Assembly (NCBI RefSeq): GCF_030376615.1
Contig: NZ_JARRAB010000003.1
Coordinates: 248,001 to 312,000 of the forward strand
DNA length: 64,000 nucleotides
From: Pseudomonas sp. sp1636
GTDB taxonomy: Bacteria > Pseudomonadota > Gammaproteobacteria > Pseudomonadales > Pseudomonadaceae
Direction: 5' to 3'
Position numbers and translations under genes: made by a program. Under the pieces are notes generated by a model, which ran no database searches, was not told where the DNA came from, and worked only from the letters and a program-made list of their open reading frames with translations. This document shows positions 1 to 11,103 of this stretch, one piece after another. The first letter of the stretch is position 1. Every line of letters begins with the position of its first letter.

Positions 1-33
1 GTGGGTGCAATGTCTTTGGGAAGAGACCTGATT

Positions 34-2949
34 ATGCCGCGAGTATCGCGTTACCCCGTGCGCCAGTGGATTTGGCGCGCCTTTGTGCAGAGTGCCTTGA
101 TTCCGCTGATCCTGGTGGAGACGGTGTTGGTCACCGTGTATTTGCTGAGCAATGCGGCCATTCGCGATGCGCAAATCGGCCATCTGCAGCAGAGCGCTCT
201 GGAGGACTTGTCCACGGCGGTGGCGCGCGAGGGGCAGGTGATCGACGGTCGGTTACGCTCGGTTGAGGCGCAGGTGCGGATTTTCCGTGATGCAGCGACT
301 CATGCGCTGCAAAACACCGGCTTCCAGCCCGATGCGCTGGAACTCAGGCGGCATGTTTCGACCAGCAATGGGGTGTTTTATAGCCGTAGCGATGATGGCC
401 GCGCGGCGTCGTTCTATGCCAACAGCACGCCAGCGGTGCAGCAGGATCACGTCAAGGCTCTGCGCTTGTCGCAAGTCGACCCGCTAATGCGCGCGATTCG
501 CGACGCCAATCCGTTGGTCAGTGCGCTTTATTTCAATAGTTGGGACAGTTACAACCGCATTTACCCATTCTTCATGACCCCCGAGCAGTATCCCCATGAC
601 ATGGTGATACCCAATTACAACTTCTATTACCTGGCCGACGCTCGGCACAATCCGGCGCGTGAGGTGGTGTGGACCGATGTCTATCTCGATCCGGCCGGGC
701 AGGGCTGGATGATGTCGGCGGTGGCGCCGGTGTACCGCGATGACTTTCTCGAGGGGGTGGTCGGTCTGGATATTACTGTCGGCCAGATGCTCAGCGAGAT
801 CGGTGAATTGGACGTGCCTTGGCAGGGCTATGCCATGTTGGTCAGCCGCGAGAACAACATCATGGCGTTGCCGCAGGCCGGCGAGGAGGACTTCGCTCTG
901 CACGAGCTGACCGAGTATTCCTACGCCGAGGCGGTGCGGCGTGAGGTGCTAAAACCCGAGGATTTCAGCCTTAACTCGCGTACCGATATGCAGCCGCTGT
1001 TGCAGGCTATGGCATCCGGTCAGGGTCGTGTGCAGGAGGTGATGCTCGGTGGGCGCAAGCAGTTGGTCGCCTGGAGCGAGATTCCGCAAACCGGTTGGCG
1101 TTTGCTGCTGGTGGTCGATGAGGAAAATATCTACCGCGAGACCAACCGCCTGGCCGAACGCTATTTGCAGATCGGCTACCTGTTGATCGTCGGCCTGGCA
1201 CTGTTCTATCTGCTGCTTTTTGCCTGGATGTGGCTGCGCTCGCGGCGTTTGAGCGATCAGTTGGCTCAGCCGATTGCCGGTATCGTCGGCATGATGCGCC
1301 GACTCGGCATGGGTGATTATCACCCCAGCGCGCCGTCCAGCCAGATCGATGAGTTGGTCAGCATGGCGCAGGCTGTGCAGCAGGCCGGTGAGCAGTTGCA
1401 GGCCAGCGACAGCGAACGGAACGAGGCGCAGCGCATTCTGCAGCTGGTGCTGGAAAGCACCACCGAGAGCCTGTGGGAGGTGGATGTGCCGAGCGCGACG
1501 ATCAAGCTCAGTGAGCACTTCGTCAAGCGTTTCGGCCTGAGAGTCGAGAGCATGCATTTCAGTGAGTTCAATCGGGGTGTGCATCCCGATGACCTGGAGC
1601 GCGTCCGCCATCTGCGCCAGTTATTTGCGATCAGTGGCGAGGATCGGTTCGAGGCCGAGTACCGCTATGCCGATGCAAGCGGTGAATACATATGGCTGCT
1701 CAGTCGCGGCAAGGTACTCGAGCGCGACAGCAGCGGCGGTGCCTTGCGCATCGCCGGCACCCATGTTGACATCACGCGGCTCAAGCAGGTGCAGGAGGAG
1801 TTGCGGCGAGCCAGCTTGGAGGCCCAGTCCGCCAGCCAGGCCAAGAGCCGTTTTCTGTCGAGCATGAGTCATGAATTACGCACGCCGCTGAATGCGATTT
1901 ATGGCTTTGGTCAGTTGATCGAGATGGAGACGCAAGACAAGCTGGATGCCCAGCAGGAAGCGGATTATGCCCGTGAAATCGTGAATGCCAGTCGCCATCT
2001 GACCGCGCTGGTCGATGATATTCTCGATTTGTCGAGTATCGAGAGTCGTCGCCAGCAGTTGCAGTTGCAGGCGGTGGAGGTCGGCGCGTTGCTCAATGGC
2101 TGTGCCGAACTGGTGCTGCCGGAAGTACAGCAGCGGCACCTGCAGTTGCAGGTGTTGGCGGAGGTCGATGCAGGTTTGTATGTGCAGGCCGATGTGCGCC
2201 GCCTGCGTCAGGTGATGCTCAACCTGCTGTCCAATGCGATCAAGTACAACAGCCCGCATGGCTTGATCAGCCTGGGTTATGAGGTGCGCTCGGACTGCGT
2301 CCGTTTGTGGGTCGAAGACAGCGGTTCAGGCTTGACTCGCGAGCAGCAGGCCCAGTTGTTCCAGCCATTCCAGCGCCTGGGGCGGGAAAACTCGAGCATT
2401 CCTGGTACCGGTATCGGCTTGGTGTTGTGCCGTGAGTTGGCCAGCTTGATGGGCGGCGAAATGGGTTTTCACAGCACGGTCGGCAGTGGCAGCCGTTTCT
2501 GGATCGACTTGCTCAGCGCTGCGGCTCCTCTGGCGGCGACCGCGGTTGCGCCGCTGGTCGAAACGGAGCAGCCACAGCGTAAAGCCGAAGTGCTGTGTGT
2601 CGAGGATCACCCTGCATGCGTGAAGGTGGTGCAGGAAGCGCTGCGCGAGTTCGCCGATGTGCGCGGGGTTGGTTCGGTGCAGTGGGCGTTGGCCGAGCTG
2701 GAGGGTTGTACGCCGACCTTGCTGTTGCTCGATCTGGACTTACCTGACGGCGACGGTTTGCAGGTGCTGGATGCCATGCGCCGCGATCCGCGCCTGCGCG
2801 CGGTGCCCGTGTTGGTGATCAGTGCGACAGCCGATGAAGCGGTGTTTAGCGAGGCGCGTCGGCGCGGAGCGCAAGCATGTCTGGCCAAGCCGATCGACTT
2901 GGCTCAGGTACGCCGCTTGGCCCTGACTCTGCTGGGTCAAGGCCGTTGA
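34..2949 (+). CDS. Hybrid sensor histidine kinase (periplasmic sensor, HAMP, PAS, kinase, receiver)
   Basis: This is an inner-membrane hybrid histidine kinase of about 971 residues. A first membrane helix (about 15-42) is followed by a long periplasmic dCache-like sensor region and a second helix (about 376-403). Then come a HAMP region, a PAS/PAC domain (about 470-600), a HisKA domain with the H-box SHELRTP (His613), and an HATPase domain with GTGIGL. The C-terminal receiver has its likely phospho-acceptor at Asp900 (LLLDLDLPDGDG). The ATG at 34 is chosen because GGGAAGAG lies 8 nt upstream; the frame is also open to position 1. The ligand and partner regulator cannot be told from the sequence. 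No output-domain response regulator lies next to it inside the window, and the neighbour upstream is not visible. Confidence 0.88.
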   Translation: MPRVSRYPVRQWIWRAFVQSALIPLILVETVLVTVYLLSNAAIRDAQIGHLQQSALEDLSTAVAREGQVIDGRLRSVEAQVRIFRDAATHALQNTGFQPDALELRRHVSTSNGVFYSRSDDGRAASFYANSTPAVQQDHVKALRLSQVDPLMRAIRDANPLVSALYFNSWDSYNRIYPFFMTPEQYPHDMVIPNYNFYYLADARHNPAREVVWTDVYLDPAGQGWMMSAVAPVYRDDFLEGVVGLDITVGQMLSEIGELDVPWQGYAMLVSRENNIMALPQAGEEDFALHELTEYSYAEAVRREVLKPEDFSLNSRTDMQPLLQAMASGQGRVQEVMLGGRKQLVAWSEIPQTGWRLLLVVDEENIYRETNRLAERYLQIGYLLIVGLALFYLLLFAWMWLRSRRLSDQLAQPIAGIVGMMRRLGMGDYHPSAPSSQIDELVSMAQAVQQAGEQLQASDSERNEAQRILQLVLESTTESLWEVDVPSATIKLSEHFVKRFGLRVESMHFSEFNRGVHPDDLERVRHLRQLFAISGEDRFEAEYRYADASGEYIWLLSRGKVLERDSSGGALRIAGTHVDITRLKQVQEELRRASLEAQSASQAKSRFLSSMSHELRTPLNAIYGFGQLIEMETQDKLDAQQEADYAREIVNASRHLTALVDDILDLSSIESRRQQLQLQAVEVGALLNGCAELVLPEVQQRHLQLQVLAEVDAGLYVQADVRRLRQVMLNLLSNAIKYNSPHGLISLGYEVRSDCVRLWVEDSGSGLTREQQAQLFQPFQRLGRENSSIPGTGIGLVLCRELASLMGGEMGFHSTVGSGSRFWIDLLSAAAPLAATAVAPLVETEQPQRKAEVLCVEDHPACVKVVQEALREFADVRGVGSVQWALAELEGCTPTLLLLDLDLPDGDGLQVLDAMRRDPRLRAVPVLVISATADEAVFSEARRRGAQACLAKPIDLAQVRRLALTLLGQGR

Positions 2950-2956
2950 CGGGCGG

Positions 2957-3202
2957 TTATTCGCTGGCCTCAAGCAGTTGCAGGGCTTCGCCGAGCACCT
3001 GAACGGACTTGCTGTGATTGCCAGCCTTGTGCAGTTCTTCGCCTTCGGCGCGGAGCTTTTGCACTTGCGCCAGCACGGCCGCGTCGCTAGGGGGATGGCT
3101 CTGCAGCATGGCGTCGATTTTCGCCATATCTGCTGGGCAGTGCATGGCCCACAGTGAAGTACTGAACAGTGCCGTGATGACGAAAGCGGTTAGGCGGCGC
3201 AT
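2957..3202 (-). CDS. Small exported protein of unknown function
   Basis: An 81-residue protein with a clear N-terminal signal peptide (MRRLTAFVITALFSTSLWA, cleavage likely after residue 19). The mature part is about 60 residues, helical and charged, with one cysteine close to the new N-terminus. The start is supported by AGGAG 7 nt upstream on the minus strand. It converges on the sensor kinase with a 7-nt gap. I do not recognise a named family. The helical C-terminal half (QKLRAEGEELHKAGNHSKS) resembles single TPR-like hairpins of small periplasmic proteins, but that is only an impression. Confidence 0.7.
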   Translation of the reverse strand: MRRLTAFVITALFSTSLWAMHCPADMAKIDAMLQSHPPSDAAVLAQVQKLRAEGEELHKAGNHSKSVQVLGEALQLLEASE

Positions 3203-3330
3203 GGTGATACTCCTTTAAGCGGCTGGGAATCTCAGTATAGAAAGCGCCGCTGGCAGCCTTTGGCCGTTGGTCTGTTTTCCCTCGTCAGCCAGGTACGCCT
3301 GCGTGCCGCAGGTAATGGCTACAGAGCCAG

Positions 3331-3356
3331 ATAAACAAAGCCCCGCAGGGCGGGGC
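3331..3356 (-). terminator. Rho-independent terminator of the lactate operon
   Basis: Inverted repeat GCCCCGC-agg-GCGGGGC at 3340-3356. Read on the minus strand it is followed by TTTGTTT. It lies just after the dld stop codon and should end the lldP-lldD-dld transcript. Confidence 0.75.
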
Positions 3357-3363
3357 AAGGTGA

Positions 3364-6171
<2,808 letters not shown>

Positions 6172-6208
6172 GGGCGCTCCGGAAGTCGTCAGTTATTTTG
6201 TACTTGTT

Positions 6209-6276
6209 TGTAGCCGCCAGCTTGCCTGCGATCGGGCTCGAAACGAGCGTATCGCCAGCAAGTCGGCTCCTGCACT
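6209..6276. repeat. Degenerate REP-like inverted repeat between dld and lldD
   Basis: Two imperfectly inverted arms, about 6210-6232 and 6251-6275, contain the AGCTTGC/GCAAG core typical of Pseudomonas REP elements and are separated by about 18 nt. The copy is decayed but can still form a hairpin in the operon message. Confidence 0.5.
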
Positions 6277-6290
6277 GGCATGCTGCCGGC

Positions 6291-7445
6291 TCAGTGGCCC
6301 AGTTCGCGCACCAGCGAATCAGCGCTGATTTCGCTGATCGACTTGGCGCCGGTCAGCACCATGGCCACGCGCATCTCTTTCTCGATCAGGTCGAGCAGGT
6401 TGCTCACCCCGGCGCCGCCGGCTACGGCCAGCGCGTAGATGAAGGCGCGCCCGAGCAGTACCGTGTCGGCGCCGAGGGCGATCATGCGCACCACGTCCAG
6501 GCCGGTACGAATGCCCGAGTCGGCGAGGATCTTCAGATCGCCCTTGACCGCATCGGCGATGGCCGGCAGTGCGCGGGCACTCGACAGAACGCCATCGAGT
6601 TGGCGGCCGCCGTGGTTGGAGACGATGATGCCATCGGCGCCAAAACTCACCGCGTCCTTCGCGTCCTGTGGGTCGAGGATGCCCTTGATCACCATCGGGC
6701 CGTCCCAGAACTCGCGGATCCACTGCAGATCTTTCCACGAGATCGAGGGGTCGAAGTTGTCGCCAAGCCAGCCGATATAGTCGGCCAGGCCGGTGCGGTT
6801 GCCGCGGTAGGCGGAGATATTGCCCAGGTCATGGGGCTTGCCCAGCAGGCCCACGTCCCAGGCCCAGCTTGGGTGGGTCATGGCCTGCAGGATGCGCCGC
6901 AGCGGCGCGTTCGGCCCGCTCATGCCGGAGTGGGCGTCGCGGTAGCGCGCGCCCGGTACCGGCATGTCCACGGTGAACACCAGAGTGGTCACGCCGGCGG
7001 CCTTGGCGCGTTCCAGGGCATTCTTCATGAAACCGCGATCTTTGAGCACGTAGAGCTGGAACCACATCGGTCGGTCGATGGCCGGCGCCACCTCTTCGAT
7101 CGGGCAGACCGATACCGTGGACAGGGTGAAGGGGATGCCTTTGTCTGCCGCGGCCTTGGCTGCCTGCACTTCGCCGCGACGCGCGTACATGCCGGTCAGG
7201 CCGACAGGTGCCAGCGCCACGGGCATCGCCAGGGTTTCGTTGAACAGGCGGGTTTCCAGGCTCAGCTCGGACATGTTGCGCAGAACCCGCTGGCGCAGGG
7301 CGATGTCGGCCAGATCCTCGACGTTGCGCCGCAGCGTGTGTTCGGCATAGGCGCCACCGTCGAGGTAGTGGAATAGGAACGGCGGAAGTTTGCGTTGTGC
7401 CGCTGCGCGGTAGTCGGTAGAGGCAGAAATGATCATCGGGTTCAC
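6291..7445 (-). CDS. lldD: L-lactate dehydrogenase (FMN, quinone-linked)
   Basis: A 384-residue FMN-dependent alpha-hydroxyacid dehydrogenase that oxidises L-lactate to pyruvate at the inner membrane. It shows the N-terminal [21 protein letters not shown] segment cut short here to its first residues ([11 protein letters not shown]), the substrate-region [13 protein letters not shown], and the catalytic-histidine/arginine motif [10 protein letters not shown] near residue 275-285. It closes with the FMN-phosphate region DSGIRTG and [13 protein letters not shown]. Length and motifs match LldD. It sits between lldP upstream and dld downstream, so import and oxidation of both lactate isomers are encoded together. 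Confidence 0.95.
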   Translation of the reverse strand: MNPMIISASTDYRAAAQRKLPPFLFHYLDGGAYAEHTLRRNVEDLADIALRQRVLRNMSELSLETRLFNETLAMPVALAPVGLTGMYARRGEVQAAKAAADKGIPFTLSTVSVCPIEEVAPAIDRPMWFQLYVLKDRGFMKNALERAKAAGVTTLVFTVDMPVPGARYRDAHSGMSGPNAPLRRILQAMTHPSWAWDVGLLGKPHDLGNISAYRGNRTGLADYIGWLGDNFDPSISWKDLQWIREFWDGPMVIKGILDPQDAKDAVSFGADGIIVSNHGGRQLDGVLSSARALPAIADAVKGDLKILADSGIRTGLDVVRMIALGADTVLLGRAFIYALAVAGGAGVSNLLDLIEKEMRVAMVLTGAKSISEISADSLVRELGH

Positions 7446-7537
7446 CTTTGTGCCAAGAGCAGGCTGTTCTCGTCAGGCGACCGACCCCAAGCACTTGGGA
7501 GCCGGTCGCTCTGGGTATACGGGGGTCGTGAATGGCA

Positions 7538-7563
7538 CGCGCCCCGGTTTGCACCGGGGCGCG
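7538..7563 (-). other. Strong hairpin between lldP and lldD
   Basis: An 11-bp perfect stem (7538-7548 with 7553-7563) with a TTGC loop lies directly after the lldP stop on the minus strand. There is no T tract after it, so it is more likely an RNA-processing or stability hairpin within the operon than a terminator. Confidence 0.5.
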
Positions 7564-7577
7564 GCTTAGAGCGTTTG

Positions 7578-9272
7578 TCAGCCAGCGACCAGTGGATCGC
7601 TAACGCCCAATACATAGATCGCGATCAGGGCGATCGAGCCGGTAAAAAGCACGTAGTACAGCGTAGGCCATATGGTCTTGCGCAGGATGCTGCCCTCGCG
7701 TCCCAGCAGGCCGACCGTGGCCGATGCCGCCACCACGTTGTGGATGGCGACCATGTTGCCGGCGGCGGCGCCAATCGCTTGTACCGCGACAACCAATGCG
7801 CCGGAGATGCCCAGGTTAGTGGCTACGCCGAACTGGAACTGGCTGAACATCATGTTGCTGACGGTGTTGGAACCGGCGATAAAGGCCCCCAGGGCGCCAA
7901 TGCTCGGTGCCAGCAGCGGGTAGATGCCACCGACGCTGTCGGCCACCCAGCGCGCCATCAGGATCGGCATGCTCGCCAGGTCGGCACTGTTGACGCCCGA
8001 GTTGATCAGGATACGCACCATCGGCACGGTGAACAGCAGGACGAAACCGGCGCTGAGCAACACTCCGGAGGACTCCTTGACCGCCGAGCCGAGGTCGCGC
8101 AGCTTCATGCCGTGGAAGAAGAAGGTGGCGATGACGACCGTAACCAGGATGCCGCCCGGCAAATAAAGCGGCATGAAGTTGGCGCTGACCCCGGTTTCGC
8201 CGAGCAGGTCGGGGAAATTCACCACCACCGCTTTCAGTGCGGCGCCGACTTGCGGTACTACGCGGCTGATCACCAGCAGGGCACCGACCAGCACATAGGG
8301 CAGCCAGGCGCGCAGGGAGCTCATGGGCTTGGCGGTCAGTTGATCCAGCTTCATTTCTACGGTGCCCAGCCATTCGCTCGGCCACTTGTCCGCCGGGGCG
8401 AAGTCCCAGGTGGTTTTCGGCAGCAAAAAGCCCAGGCGAGCGGCACTGGTGACAATCGCCAAACCGATCAGGCCGCCGGCCAACGACGGAAATTCCGGGC
8501 CGAGGAACACCCCGGTGAGGGCGTAGGGGACGGTGAAGGCCAGGCCGGCGAAGATTGCGAACGGCAGTACTTCGAAGCCGGCTTTCCAGCTTTTTTGGGT
8601 GCCGAAGAAACGCGTCAGCATCAGTACCATGATGAGCGGCATCACGGTGCCGACGATGGCGTGGATGATCGCCACTTCACTGGTGATCAACTGCAGGAAC
8701 TGGGCCCAGGACGAGCCCTGCTCAACCAGTTGCGCGCCAATGGTGGCCGAGTCCAGGCCGGTATTGACCCCGACGATGATCGGCGTGCCCACGGCACCGA
8801 AGGACACCGGCGTGCTCTGTACCAGCATGCCCATCAGCACGGCAGCCATGGCCGGGAAACCGATGGCCACCAGCAGCGGTGCGGCAATCGCCGCCGGCGT
8901 GCCGAAGCCCGAGGCGCCTTCGATAAAGCAGCCGAACAGCCAGGCGATGATGATGGCCTGGATACGCCGATCCGGGCTGATGGTGGCGAAGCCGGCACGG
9001 ATCGCGGTGATGCCGCCGGAGTGTTTGAGGGTGTTAAGCAGCAAGATGGCGCCGAAGATGATCCACAGCAGGCCCAGGGTAATCAGCAGGCCTTGCAGGG
9101 TCGAGGCGAGTACGCGGTTGACGCTCATCTCCCAGGCGAACAGGCCAATGGCGGCGGTTACCAGGTAGACCAGCGGCATGGCGTGCTTGGCTGGCCAGCG
9201 TAGGCCGACCAGCAGGATGGCCGCGAGCAGGATCGGAGAGAAAGCGAGTAGAGCCAGAAGACCAGTTGACAT
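7578..9272 (-). CDS. lldP: L-lactate permease
   Basis: A 564-residue, highly hydrophobic integral membrane protein of the LldP/GlcA lactate permease family, which imports L-lactate (and often D-lactate or glycolate) with protons. Many membrane segments are visible along the whole length, with the conserved GCFIEGASGFGTPAAIAAPLL region around residues 110-130 (shown here only as GASGFGTPAAIAA) and the C-terminal AIGAAAGNMVAIHNVVAA. It is the first gene of the leftward lactate operon. Upstream, a FadR-type operator overlaps its predicted promoter, so control by the divergent lldR gene is likely. Confidence 0.95.
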   Translation of the reverse strand: MSTGLLALLAFSPILLAAILLVGLRWPAKHAMPLVYLVTAAIGLFAWEMSVNRVLASTLQGLLITLGLLWIIFGAILLLNTLKHSGGITAIRAGFATISPDRRIQAIIIAWLFGCFIEGASGFGTPAAIAAPLLVAIGFPAMAAVLMGMLVQSTPVSFGAVGTPIIVGVNTGLDSATIGAQLVEQGSSWAQFLQLITSEVAIIHAIVGTVMPLIMVLMLTRFFGTQKSWKAGFEVLPFAIFAGLAFTVPYALTGVFLGPEFPSLAGGLIGLAIVTSAARLGFLLPKTTWDFAPADKWPSEWLGTVEMKLDQLTAKPMSSLRAWLPYVLVGALLVISRVVPQVGAALKAVVVNFPDLLGETGVSANFMPLYLPGGILVTVVIATFFFHGMKLRDLGSAVKESSGVLLSAGFVLLFTVPMVRILINSGVNSADLASMPILMARWVADSVGGIYPLLAPSIGALGAFIAGSNTVSNMMFSQFQFGVATNLGISGALVVAVQAIGAAAGNMVAIHNVVAASATVGLLGREGSILRKTIWPTLYYVLFTGSIALIAIYVLGVSDPLVAG

Positions 9273-9385
9273 GTCGGTCTCTCCTTAGCGACGCGCGATG
9301 CGCATGGGTATATGCGGAGGCAAGGGTGCGGCAAGTGGTTGGGTTATGACCGGCATGGGACACCTCGTGAGCTTATTGGAATTGT

Positions 9386-9414
9386 TTTAAATTCGAGTAA
9401 ACTGGTAATACCAA
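9386..9414 (-). promoter_or_regulatory. Predicted lldP promoter
   Basis: On the minus strand TTGGTA (9414-9409) and TTTAAA (9391-9386) are separated by 17 nt, about 110 nt before lldP. The -35 hexamer is inside the LldR-type operator. This is a pattern match only. The 314-bp gap between lldP and lldR holds nothing else I can support. Confidence 0.4.
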
Positions 9415-9417
9415 TTT
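9399..9417. promoter_or_regulatory. LldR (FadR-type GntR) operator
   Basis: TGGTAATACCA at 9403-9413 is an exact match to the FadR-subfamily consensus TNGTNNNACNA, within a longer AT-flanked palindrome. It lies between the divergent lldP and lldR genes and overlaps the predicted lldP -35. In this family lactate binding by the regulator normally releases repression. Confidence 0.7.
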
Positions 9418-9586
9418 ACAAGACAGCGCGGCCAGAGTAAAAGTGGATGCTTGCAGCTGTCAATTAGCAGGCTTACTACTTTGGTCGCATGCGCTTGCCT
9501 TGTAAGGTTAGAAGCACCGCTATAGGCTTGCTCGGCAAGAGCCTGAGGAGGGCGTTACAGGTGGTAAAACCAGTGAGGTTTGGGCT

Positions 9587-10354
9587 ATGGGGGTAGGGCA
9601 GGTGCGCCAGCGCCGTTTGTCGGATGACATTGTCATCCAGCTGGAAACCATGATCTTGGAAGGCTCGTTGCGGGTGGGGGAGCGGCTGCCTGCCGAACGT
9701 GCGCTGGCCGAGCAGTTCGGTGTGTCGCGTCCGTCACTGCGTGAGGCGATTCAGAAGCTGGTGGCCAAGGGGCTGTTGGTCAGCCGTCAGGGCGGCGGCA
9801 ACTTTGTTGCCGAATCGCTTGGCTCGACTTTCAGTGATCCGTTGTTGCAGCTTTTGGAGAACAATCCGGAAGCCCAGCGCGATCTATTGGAGTTTCGCCA
9901 TACCCTGGAAGGGTCTTGCGCGTTTTATGCGGCGCAGCGCGCCACTGAACTGGATCGTCAACGCCTGAACGAGGCATTCACCGCGCTGCAGGACTGTTAC
10001 AGCCGCAGCGGCACAGTGACCCGCGTCGAAGAGGGGGCGGCCGATGCGAACTTTCACCTGGCCATCGCCGAAGCCAGTCATAACGCCGTGTTGCTGCATA
10101 CCATTCGCGGGTTGTTCGACCTGCTCAAACGCAACGTGCTGACCAATATCGGCGGCATGTACGCTCAGCGCGACGAGACTCGCGACATGCTGATCGATCA
10201 GCATCGTGCGCTTTACGAGGCGATCATCGAGGGGCGGGCCGAAGACGCGCGACAGTTGTCCAATCGGCATATCGACTACGTGCAGGAAGTGCTCGCCGAA
10301 GTGCAGCAGCAAGCGCAGCGCGTGGCGCGGGCGCAGCGGCGCCAGGGCCACTGA
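9587..10354 (+). CDS. lldR: Lactate-responsive GntR/FadR-family regulator
   Basis: A 255-residue regulator with an N-terminal winged helix-turn-helix (LPAERALAEQFGVSRPSLRE, about residues 26-45) and a C-terminal all-helical FCD ligand domain containing the FHLAIAEASHN and HRALYEAI metal/ligand-histidine regions. It is divergent from lldP-lldD-dld, with the cognate-looking operator between them, so it is very likely the repressor of that operon and relieved by lactate. A pyruvate-sensing PdhR-like role is the main alternative and is less likely given the context. Confidence 0.9.
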   Translation: MGVGQVRQRRLSDDIVIQLETMILEGSLRVGERLPAERALAEQFGVSRPSLREAIQKLVAKGLLVSRQGGGNFVAESLGSTFSDPLLQLLENNPEAQRDLLEFRHTLEGSCAFYAAQRATELDRQRLNEAFTALQDCYSRSGTVTRVEEGAADANFHLAIAEASHNAVLLHTIRGLFDLLKRNVLTNIGGMYAQRDETRDMLIDQHRALYEAIIEGRAEDARQLSNRHIDYVQEVLAEVQQQAQRVARAQRRQGH

Positions 10355-10401
10355 CACGAAAGTGGGGGGAAGAATGGTGTGCCCTCATTCCATCAGCCTT
10401 T

Positions 10402-10513
10402 AGCCGGCCGTTGAGGAGCTACCTGCGTTGCCGATACGGCGTTAAAAACAGGCTCGGAATGCTCATTTACAGCTCGTAAACTCCGCTGCCTCGCCTGCAT
10501 TTTCAACGGCCTG
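10402..10513. repeat. Dispersed MITE-like repeat, copy A
   Basis: An intergenic element of about 110 bp bounded by imperfect inverted ends (GGCCGTTGAGGA at the left; GGCCGTTGAAAA read inward from the right). Its interior, read on the minus strand, shares with copy B (52566-52704) the ordered blocks GGAGTTT, AAATGAGCATT, GTTTTTAACGC and GTATCG. The right end runs into the smpB stop codon. No ORF of note lies inside. Confidence 0.6.
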
Positions 10514-10996
10514 CTAGTCGTCCTTGCCCTTGCTGCGCATGGCGCGTTGCACTTCGCGGTCGGCGTCACGCTCTTTTTCGCTGTGGCGCTTGTCGAAATC
10601 CTTCTTGCCCTTGGCCAGGGCAATCTCGCATTTGATCAAATGCGCCTTCCAGTAAACCGACAGTGCCACGCAGGTGTAACCCTTCTGCTGCACGGCGCCG
10701 AACAGCTTCTCCAGCTCGCGCTTGTTCAGCAGCAGCTTGCGCGTGCGGATCGGGTCGGCAATCACGTGGGTGCTGGCGGTCTTCAGTGGGGTGATGTGGC
10801 AGCCCATCAGCCAGGCTTCGTCGTCTTTCAGCAATACATAGCTGTCGACCAACTGGGCCTTGCCGGCGCGCAGGCTTTTCACTTCCCAGCCGGCCAGAAC
10901 CAGGCCCGCCTCGAATCTGGATTCGACGAAGTAGTCGTGCATCGCCTTCTTGTTCTGGGCGATGGTGCCTTGAGGGTGTTTCTTTTGTTTAGCCAT
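10514..10996 (-). CDS. smpB: SsrA-binding protein (trans-translation)
   Basis: A 160-residue SmpB. It binds tmRNA and brings it to stalled ribosomes for rescue and peptide tagging. Family landmarks are [14 protein letters not shown] near the N-terminus, [19 protein letters not shown], and the basic C-terminal tail [16 protein letters not shown] that enters the mRNA channel. Length is normal. It is divergent from the sodium symporter gene. The tmRNA gene is not in this window. Confidence 0.96.
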   Translation of the reverse strand: MAKQKKHPQGTIAQNKKAMHDYFVESRFEAGLVLAGWEVKSLRAGKAQLVDSYVLLKDDEAWLMGCHITPLKTASTHVIADPIRTRKLLLNKRELEKLFGAVQQKGYTCVALSVYWKAHLIKCEIALAKGKKDFDKRHSEKERDADREVQRAMRSKGKDD

Positions 10997-11103
10997 AGGG
11001 CGCGCATTATAAGGAGTCGTTGGCCTGCTGGCGACAGCCTGATCTTGAGAGCGGTGGGTTAATCCCGGACAATGCGCGTCTTTTGCACATATCGGACGTA
11101 TTC

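Noticed and set aside
7538..7563. lldP-lldD hairpin as a terminator
   Set aside because: There is no T tract on the operon strand and lldD/dld would be cut off; kept as a structural hairpin only.
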